A stretch of 19,807 bases of DNA from an uncultured Collinsella sp. (GTDB taxonomy: Bacteria; Actinomycetota; Coriobacteriia; Coriobacteriales; Coriobacteriaceae): NCBI GenBank assembly GCA_902478825.1, contig CABSMK010000011.1, positions 1 through 19,807 of the forward strand, given 5' to 3'. The position numbers and the translations under genes are program-made. Below, in pieces: positions 14,682 through 19,807 of the stretch (its first letter is position 1; each line of letters begins with the position of its first letter). A model generated the notes under the pieces. That model saw only the letters and a program-made list of their open reading frames with translations. It was not told where the DNA came from and ran no database searches.

Positions 14682-15887
14682 ATGTCACCAAACAGCGATT
14701 CCATCCTTTCCCAGGAGCTCTCGCGCCGCACTGCCCTCAAGGCCCTGTTCGGCGCCGCTTCTGCGGCAGTTCTTTTTGGCCTGCCCGCTCGCGCCCATGC
14801 GGCGGAGGCTTCCAAAGAAACCACCGATAAACTGAATGCCGCCCAGGCCCAGCTCGATGAGGTTCAGGCCCAGCTCGACAGCATCGCAAATGAGTATGCG
14901 GCTCTGGCCAACAAGAATGCCCAGACCCTCAACGACATCGAGAATGTCCAGGGCAAGATTGACGACACGCAGGCCCAGATCGATGAAAAGAAGGCCGAGC
15001 TCAAGAAGAAGCGCAACGACCTTTCCGATCGCGTGGCCGCCAGCTACAAGTCCGGCGGCACGAACATCCTGTCGCTGCTGCTGGCCTCTGGTTCGTTTGA
15101 GGAACTCGTCGCCAACGCGCATTACGTTGAGAAGATCAACAAGAGCGACCGCGATGCCATCGAGGATATCCAGACGATTCAGGCTGAGCTCGACGCACAG
15201 AAGACCGAGCTCGAAGCACAAAAGGCCGACCTGGAGAAACTCAAGGACCAGCAGACGGCTCAGATGCAGGATATGCAGGCCAAGCAGCAAGAGGTCCAGA
15301 CCGTGCTGAACGGTCTTTCCGACGACGTCAAGGAGCTCATGGCTCAGCGCGATTCCGAGATCCTCGCTGCCGCCCAGGCCGAGGAGGCTGCTAGGAAGGC
15401 TGCCGCTGCCGCGGCTGCCGCGAACAAGAACAATTCCTACTCGGGTGGTTCAAGCTCGGGTGGCGGATCGTATGCGCCCGGAACCCCGCAACAGAATGCC
15501 GGCTCGGGCAAACAGCAGGCCGTCGTCAACGCGTGCTACTCCACGCCTTCGCCGGGTCAGAACTGGTGCGCGGCGTGGGTTACCAATGTCTTCCGTAACG
15601 CCGGCGTTGGCTACTTTGGCGGTAACGCGTGCGATATGTTTAACGCATGGTGCTATAGCTCCGACCGCTCGGCGCTGCAGGTGGGCATGATCGTGGCCGA
15701 CTCATCGCATAGCGGCACGGGTGCTCCGGGCCTTATCTACGGTCATGTGGGTATTTACGTTGGTGGCGGCATCGTTATGAGCAACGAGGGTGCCATTACG
15801 TCTAAGTCGCTTGATTCGTTTATTAGCTTCTATGGCACTGGCTCTGGCGTGCGCTGGGGCTGGCTCGGCGGTATTGCGCTGTCGTAA
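14682..15887 (+). CDS. Secreted coiled-coil cell-wall hydrolase (CHAP/NlpC-P60-like)
   Basis: This 401-residue exported protein has three parts. Residues 1-40 are a Tat-type signal (SRRTALKALFG, Arg15-Arg16) with an AHA cleavage site after residue 40. Residues 44-235 are a long heptad-rich coiled coil of the PcsB/CwlO N-terminal kind, with the segment VAASYKSGGTNILSLLLASGSFEEL in its middle. After an Ala-rich stretch and a Gly/Ser linker, residues about 278-401 are a cysteine-peptidase domain with likely nucleophile Cys296 (NWCAAWV) and His355 (YGHVGIYVGGG). Such proteins cut peptidoglycan during division, and the coiled coil is usually the target of FtsEX activation. Extra cysteines (285, 317, 324) might form a disulphide. 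I cannot decide between CHAP and NlpC/P60 by eye; the spacing WCAxWV...GHVGIY favours CHAP. GGAG lies five nt before the ATG. Confidence 0.85.
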   Translation: MSPNSDSILSQELSRRTALKALFGAASAAVLFGLPARAHAAEASKETTDKLNAAQAQLDEVQAQLDSIANEYAALANKNAQTLNDIENVQGKIDDTQAQIDEKKAELKKKRNDLSDRVAASYKSGGTNILSLLLASGSFEELVANAHYVEKINKSDRDAIEDIQTIQAELDAQKTELEAQKADLEKLKDQQTAQMQDMQAKQQEVQTVLNGLSDDVKELMAQRDSEILAAAQAEEAARKAAAAAAAANKNNSYSGGSSSGGGSYAPGTPQQNAGSGKQQAVVNACYSTPSPGQNWCAAWVTNVFRNAGVGYFGGNACDMFNAWCYSSDRSALQVGMIVADSSHSGTGAPGLIYGHVGIYVGGGIVMSNEGAITSKSLDSFISFYGTGSGVRWGWLGGIALS

Positions 15888-15895
15888 AGCCGACT

Positions 15896-16031
15896 GGGCC
15901 GCGTGCCCGCCCGCAATATATTTGATTGCCTGCTCGGGCAGTCCTGCGCAAGACGAAGGCCACATTAAGTGGCCTTCTTTGCGTGCGGAACTCGCGATCA
16001 ATCAAATATATTGCGGGCGGGCACGCGGCCC
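15896..16031. repeat. 136-bp element with perfect 33-bp inverted repeats
   Basis: The left arm 15896-15928 and right arm 15999-16031 are exact reverse complements over all 33 bases. They run from GGGCCGCGTGCC at the outside to an AT-rich inner end (ATATATTTGATTG). The 70-nt centre contains a terminator-like hairpin. No matching target duplication is visible at the flanks (GACT on the left, TCTC on the right). It starts eight bases after the hydrolase stop and lies between two convergent genes. Confidence 0.93.
15947..15983 (+). terminator. Terminator hairpin inside the inverted-repeat element
   Basis: GAAGGCCAC (15955-15963) pairs with GTGGCCTTC (15969-15977) around ATTAA, followed by TTT. 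An outer CGCAA (15947-15951) pairs with TTGCG (15979-15983). It has the shape of the terminator for the upstream hydrolase gene, though its T-tract is short. Its orientation favours rightward transcription. Confidence 0.65.
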
Positions 16032-16083
16032 TCTCGGGTTCGGGGCGCGACGCACCGGACTGGGTTATCTGAATAAATATGGC

Positions 16084-16111
16084 GAAGGCCCCTTTCGGGG
16101 CCTTCTTTTTT
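16084..16111 (+). terminator. Rightward terminator between hydrolase and murB
   Basis: A 9-bp perfect stem (GAAGGCCCC 16084-16092 with GGGGCCTTC 16097-16105), a TTTC loop and a six-T tract form a textbook terminator for rightward transcription. It touches the murB stop codon (16110-16112). It is a second stop after the hairpin inside the inverted repeat. Confidence 0.9.
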
Positions 16112-17072
16112 ATAAAAATTCGCCGACTCGGTGGACTTCGGGTTCTAGGTCTACGTTGAATTGGTCTTTGACGGTTGCCTGGATGTGGCGGATGAGTTCG
16201 TCGACATCGGCGGCGGTGGCGTGGTCGGCGTTGACGATGAAGCCGCAGTGCTTCTCGCTCACCTGCGCGCCGCCAACGGCGTGTCCTCGCAGGCCGGCAT
16301 CCATGATGAGCTTGCCGGCAAAGTAGCCCTCGGGGCGCTTGAAGGTGGAGCCGGCACTCGGCATGTCGAGTGGCTGCTTGTCCTCGCGGCGCTGGCGGTA
16401 GTCGTCCATGTCGGCCTTGATCATCGCGGCGTTGCCCGGGGCGAGATTGAAGGTGGCCGAAAGCACGATAAAGCCGTCATCGGCGATGCGGCTCTTTCGA
16501 TAACCCAGGTTGAGCTCGTCGACATCGAACTCGATGATATTGCCGCTGCCGCGGGTGCCGTCGTCGAGCCGGCGAGCGGGTTTGTAGACGCGCACGGACT
16601 CCAGCACATCGGCCATGCAGGCACCGTAGGCACCGGCGTTCATGTAGCAGGCGCCGCCGACCGAACCGGGGATGCCCGAGATAGGCTCCATGCCGGTGAG
16701 ACAGGCCTCGGCTGCCGCAGCGGAGACATCGGAAAGCAAGGCGCCGGCTGCCGCCGTGACGTGTGTGCCGTCGACCGTAATGTCGGAGAGTCCCTCGCCC
16801 AGCGCCACGACGACGCCGCGGATGCCCTTGTCGCCGACGAGCAGGTCGGAGCCGTTGCCCACGATGGTGAGGGGCAGATCGCAGCGATAGCAGGTATCGA
16901 GCGTGGCGACGAGGCCCTGCTCGGTATCGGGCGTGACAAAGACGTCGGCCGGGCCGCCGATCTTAAACGTAGTGTGCTCGCGCATGGGCTCGCTCATCAG
17001 TACGTTGTCCTCGCCGGCAACGCCAGCAAGCGCGCACAGCAGGTCCTCGTTAAAAAAGTCGTTCTCGTGCAT
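16110..17072 (-). CDS. murB: UDP-N-acetylenolpyruvoylglucosamine reductase
   Basis: This 320-residue cytoplasmic flavoenzyme reduces UDP-GlcNAc-enolpyruvate to UDP-MurNAc, the second committed step of peptidoglycan synthesis. FAD-binding features are TTFKIGGPAD (34-43), GNGSDLLVGDKG (72-83) and the diagnostic GIPGSVGGACYMNAGAYG (133-150). Catalytic candidates are Ser242 in GSTFKRP and Glu312 in LEPEVHRVG. The segment GYFAGKLIMDAGLRGHAVGGAQVSEKHCGFIVN is typical of the type II (Bacillus-like) enzymes. I take the ATG at 17072 (GGCGGA seven bases upstream); a TTG 15 codons earlier is possible but has no ribosome-binding site. It is divergent from the LacI-family gene, 183 bp apart, and convergent with the secreted hydrolase. 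Cytoplasmic synthesis and extracellular cutting of peptidoglycan are thus neighbours, perhaps by chance. Confidence 0.96.
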   Translation of the reverse strand: MHENDFFNEDLLCALAGVAGEDNVLMSEPMREHTTFKIGGPADVFVTPDTEQGLVATLDTCYRCDLPLTIVGNGSDLLVGDKGIRGVVVALGEGLSDITVDGTHVTAAAGALLSDVSAAAAEACLTGMEPISGIPGSVGGACYMNAGAYGACMADVLESVRVYKPARRLDDGTRGSGNIIEFDVDELNLGYRKSRIADDGFIVLSATFNLAPGNAAMIKADMDDYRQRREDKQPLDMPSAGSTFKRPEGYFAGKLIMDAGLRGHAVGGAQVSEKHCGFIVNADHATAADVDELIRHIQATVKDQFNVDLEPEVHRVGEFL

Positions 17073-17177
17073 ACGAATATCCGCCTTTTGGTGGTCGTTG
17101 TCATCAATCGATTGCAATATACCCCACCCGGACGGATTTGGTGCGCTGGCGGCGATAAAACAGCCGTCTACCGGATT

Positions 17178-17220
17178 GGTAAAGTGTTTATCACCGAGGT
17201 AGAGGGGTAGTCGCTATACT
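17178..17220 (+). promoter_or_regulatory. LacI-family gene promoter with partial dyad
   Basis: TATACT (17215-17220) is a good -10 for the regulator gene, with no clear -35. Upstream, an imperfect dyad at 17178-17195 begins GGTAAAG and ends TTTATCACC; its reverse complement starts GGTGATAAA, the same as the left half of the operator at 18382. This hints at weak autoregulation, but the half-site spacing differs (18 versus 22 bp). Confidence 0.35.
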
Positions 17221-17255
17221 TTCAAGAGATTGCGCGTAAACCCGGAAGGAGCGAG

Positions 17256-18284
17256 ATGGCCAACAAAGTCACCCTCAAGCAGATCGCCCAGGAGGTGGGG
17301 CTTTCCCCCTCGTCGGTCTCGCTTGTGCTCAATAATCGGCCCTGTCGCATCTCGGAAGAAAACCGCAAGCTCATCAAAGAGGTCGCGGCGCGCAACCACT
17401 ATGTTCCCAACCAGATCGCGCGCAGCCTGGTCATGCGCGAGTCGCGCACCCTGGGCCTTATCGTCCCTAACATCGAGAGCCGCTTTTTTGCCTCGCTCGC
17501 CGGTAGCCTGGAAAAGCGCTGCCGCGAGGACGGCTATGCGCTCTTCATTACCAGCTCGGGCGGAAGCGCCGATGACGATCTGGAGCTGCTGCGCCAGCTG
17601 GTGACGCGCGGCGTTGATGGCGTCTTCCTGGTCGTAGGCGACGAGTTCTCCGACGACCGCGCCCTGCGCGAAGAAGTCAGCCATCTGCCTATCCCTGCCG
17701 TGATGGTCGACCGTGCCATTGAGGGGCTCGAGTGCGACAAGGTGATGTTCGACCACGAGATGGGTGGCTACATGGCCACCCGCTATCTGGTCGAGCGGGG
17801 CCATCGTCGCATTGCTTGCTTGGTTAACGCGCGCCGTTCCAATACGGGGCGTAAGCGACTTGCCGGCTATGAGCGCGCGCTGCGCGAGGTTGGCCTGCCT
17901 ATCGACGCACGTTTGGAGTTTGAGAGTGAGTACTACATTCCGAGCGCATACGAGGCTTCGGAGGCGGTGCTCGCAACCGACGCCACCGCCGTGTTCGCAA
18001 GTTCGGACAACATTGCCCTCGGTTTGCTCAAGCGCTTGCACGAGATGGGGAAGAGCATCCCGGGCGATATCTCGGTGGTGAGCTATGACAACTCGGCGGC
18101 CGACGTTCTCTTTGAGCCGGCGCTGACCGCCATTGAGCAGGATCCTGGTGTCCTCGCGGAGCATGCTTTTGGCTGCATGTCCAAGCGTCTTGCCGGTAGG
18201 GGCGGTAGGCGTGCCGAAGAGGTCGTTCTGGAGCCGGCGCTTATCGTTAAGGGCAGCGTGCTCGAGCTTACTAAACATAACTAA
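17256..18284 (+). CDS. LacI-family transcriptional regulator
   Basis: The 342-residue protein has the family layout. Residues 5-25 are the LacI helix-turn-helix (TLKQIAQEVGLSPSSVSLVLN), with a hinge helix after it (QIARSLVMRESRTLGLIVPN). A two-lobed periplasmic-binding-like effector domain follows, with FASSDNIALGLLKRLHEMGKSIPGDISVVSYDN near residues 247-279, typical of sugar or nucleoside-responsive members. GGAAGGAG lies just upstream of the ATG. The gene sits directly upstream of, and in the same direction as, the phosphoketolase gene, whose promoter carries two AAAACGTTTT-centred palindromes of LacI type. I infer it controls phosphoketolase; the effector is unknown. It has no relation by sequence to the GntR regulator of the alpha-glucan region. 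Confidence 0.94.
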   Translation: MANKVTLKQIAQEVGLSPSSVSLVLNNRPCRISEENRKLIKEVAARNHYVPNQIARSLVMRESRTLGLIVPNIESRFFASLAGSLEKRCREDGYALFITSSGGSADDDLELLRQLVTRGVDGVFLVVGDEFSDDRALREEVSHLPIPAVMVDRAIEGLECDKVMFDHEMGGYMATRYLVERGHRRIACLVNARRSNTGRKRLAGYERALREVGLPIDARLEFESEYYIPSAYEASEAVLATDATAVFASSDNIALGLLKRLHEMGKSIPGDISVVSYDNSAADVLFEPALTAIEQDPGVLAEHAFGCMSKRLAGRGGRRAEEVVLEPALIVKGSVLELTKHN

Positions 18285-18381
18285 ACAAGTTTATCAATTT
18301 GCAGAGACCGAATGTGGAGCACTTGTGGCAGACAATGCCGCAGGTGAATGTCGCGTTTTGTTGATCGATGTGATTGATAAG

Positions 18382-18430
18382 GGTGATAAAACGTTTTTTC
18401 ACCATGATAAAACGTTTTAGCAAGTATACT
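18382..18430 (+). promoter_or_regulatory. Tandem LacI-type operators and promoter of phosphoketolase
   Basis: Operator 1 (18382-18403) is a 22-bp palindrome with one mismatched pair, arms GGTGATAAAAC and GTTTTTTCACC. Operator 2 has a perfect 12-bp core TAAAACGTTTTA (18408-18419), extending to 18 bp with one mismatch. Their centres are 21 bp apart, two helical turns. TATACT (18425-18430) is the -10; no good -35 is seen where operator 2 begins. Operator 2 would overlap RNA polymerase, consistent with repression. The remainder of 18285-18488 includes a short direct repeat ACTAAACATAACTAAACA at the regulator's stop and no terminator that I can see. Confidence 0.7.
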
Positions 18431-18488
18431 AGTCCCAACGAATGGTTGCCGTATTGGAGGGCGACCGCACAGCGGAGGGACATAAACA

Positions 18489-19807
18489 ATGGCTAAAACA
18501 CTGGGGACGCCGTGGCAAAAGCTGGGCCACGAGGTTCCGGCTTCCGAGCTCGAGGGCGTCGACCTGTATTGGCGCGCATCGAACTATCTGTCCGTCGGTC
18601 AGATCTACCTTCGCTCCAACCCGCTGATGCGCGCTGACTTTGTCGACGAGAAGACCGGCGAGGTGCGCGACTTTGGTCGTCCGGACGTTAAGCATCGCCT
18701 GGTTGGTCACTGGGGCACCACGCCTGGCATCAACTTCCTGTTCGGACACGTCAACCGTCTCATCGCCGACCACAACCAGAACGCCATTTTCTTGATGGGC
18801 CCGGGCCACGGTGGCCCTGCCGGCACCGCCCAGTCGCTGCTCGATGGCACCTACCGCGAGATCCGCCCCGACATCACCAATGACGAGGCCGGCCTGCAGA
18901 AGTTCTTCCGTCAGTTCTCCTACCCCGGCGGCATTCCGAGCCACTTTGCGCCCGAGACGCCCGGCTCCATCCATGAGGGCGGCGAGCTCGGCTACACGCT
19001 CAGCCACGCCTACGGTGCCGTCATGGACAACCCGAGCCTGCTGGCCGTGGCTGTGGTGGGCGACGGCGAGTCCGAGACCGGTCCGCTCGCGACCTCTTGG
19101 CAGTCTAACAAGCTCGTGAACCCGGCAACCGATGGTATCGTCCTGCCGATCCTGCACCTCAACGGCTACAAGATCGCCAACCCCACCATCCTTGCCCGCG
19201 TTTCCGATGAGGAGCTCACCAAGTTCTTTGAGGGTATGGGCTATAAGCCGCACTTCTTTGTCGCCGGCTTTGACGACGAGAGCCACGCAAGCATCCACGA
19301 GCGCTTTGCCGCCCTGTTTGAGCAGGTCTTTGACGAGATTTGCGACATCAAGGCCGCCGCGCAGGCCCAGGCCGCCGCGGGCGAGACCGTGGTTCGCCCG
19401 GCCTACCCCATGATCGTGTTCCGCACGCCCAAGGGTTGGACCTGCCCCAAGCAGATCGACGGCAAGAAGACCGAGGACTCCTGGCGCGCCCATCAGGTGC
19501 CGCTGGCGAGCGCCAAGGACACCCACGAGCACTTCCGCGTGCTGCGCGAGTGGCTGCGTTCCTACAAGCCCGAGGAGCTCTTTACGCCCGAGGGCCAGGT
19601 GCGCCCCGAGGTGACGGCCTTTATGCCGACCGGCGAGCTGCGTATCGGCGCCAATCCCAACGCGAACGGCGGCAAGGTACGCCGCGAGCTCGAGCTTCCC
19701 GATATTCACGCTCACGAGATCCCCATCGCAAGTAAGGGCCACGGCTGGGGCTCCACCGAGGCCGCCCGCGTCTTTGGTGAGTACACTGCCGATGTTCTGG
19801 CCAAGAA
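18489..19807 (+). CDS. xfp: Xylulose-5-P/fructose-6-P phosphoketolase, C-terminus beyond window
   Basis: The first 439 codons of an enzyme usually about 800-825 residues long are present. Phosphoketolase uses thiamine diphosphate to split xylulose-5-phosphate (and in the bifidobacterial type fructose-6-phosphate) with phosphate, giving acetyl phosphate, which can yield ATP. The sequence follows bifidobacterial Xfp closely: YWRASNYLSVGQIYLRSNPL, HRLVGHWGTTPGINFL, MGPGHGGPAGT, FSYPGGIPSHFAPETPGSIH, the thiamine-diphosphate/metal motif GDGESETG (191-198), LHLNGYKIANPTIL and FRTPKGWTCPK. No frameshift is visible. GGAGGG lies about nine bases before the ATG. It is 204 bp downstream of the LacI-family gene and has its own promoter with paired operators. 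Dual substrate use is inferred from resemblance only. It offers the sugar phosphates from the alpha-glucan region a route to acetyl phosphate. Confidence 0.96.
   Translation, partial: MAKTLGTPWQKLGHEVPASELEGVDLYWRASNYLSVGQIYLRSNPLMRADFVDEKTGEVRDFGRPDVKHRLVGHWGTTPGINFLFGHVNRLIADHNQNAIFLMGPGHGGPAGTAQSLLDGTYREIRPDITNDEAGLQKFFRQFSYPGGIPSHFAPETPGSIHEGGELGYTLSHAYGAVMDNPSLLAVAVVGDGESETGPLATSWQSNKLVNPATDGIVLPILHLNGYKIANPTILARVSDEELTKFFEGMGYKPHFFVAGFDDESHASIHERFAALFEQVFDEICDIKAAAQAQAAAGETVVRPAYPMIVFRTPKGWTCPKQIDGKKTEDSWRAHQVPLASAKDTHEHFRVLREWLRSYKPEELFTPEGQVRPEVTAFMPTGELRIGANPNANGGKVRRELELPDIHAHEIPIASKGHGWGSTEAARVFGEYTADVLAK

Noticed and set aside
15896..16031. Insertion sequence with a transposase
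   Set aside because: The 136-bp element has no coding capacity and no visible target duplication, so only a non-coding element can be claimed.

Overview
The window is a stretch of high-GC bacterial chromosome that reads like a gut Coriobacteriia, most likely a Collinsella relative. The evidence is a bifidobacterial-type phosphoketolase, twin-arginine signals on both recognisable exported proteins, and an actinobacterial codon style. This assignment is inference from protein content; no rRNA or tRNA is present. Bases 1-47 are not genomic: they are the end of an Illumina Nextera/P7 library adapter left on the contig, and they cut the first gene (a polyprenyl synthetase) short.

The centre (about 0.7-13.3 kb) is an alpha-glucan/alpha-glucoside utilisation region. 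Reading left to right it holds: (i) a leftward gene fusing a MalP/GlvCB-type PTS permease (EIIC-EIIB) to a HAD-IIB phosphatase; (ii) a divergent TreR-like GntR regulator; (iii) a rightward ABC sugar-import operon with a Tat-type binding lipoprotein, two permeases and an MsmK/MalK-type ATPase; (iv) a leftward malQ-glgP pair (4-alpha-glucanotransferase and alpha-glucan phosphorylase). galE (UDP-glucose 4-epimerase) follows, also leftward. A GTTTAAAC-type dyad recurs at the PTS, regulator, ABC and malQ promoters and fits the GntR-family GT(N)xAC operator pattern, so I infer one regulon with two import routes feeding the same cytoplasmic maltodextrin enzymes.

The right part (14.4-19.8 kb) carries a secreted coiled-coil cysteine peptidase/cell-wall hydrolase, murB (convergent with it), a LacI-family regulator, and the first 439 codons of a xylulose-5-phosphate/fructose-6-phosphate phosphoketolase. 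Two LacI-style dyads lie 21 bp apart at the phosphoketolase promoter.

Two non-coding stretches exceed 300 bases. Bases 4107-4412 hold a bidirectional terminator, two operator-like dyads, a promoter and a structured leader. Bases 8779-9231 hold a terminator, an array of three palindromic units with equal 27-nt loops, and a second terminator. The shorter gap between the hydrolase and murB (15888-16109) contains a perfect 33-bp inverted repeat enclosing a terminator hairpin. I see no CRISPR array, transposase, integrase, prophage or defence genes.
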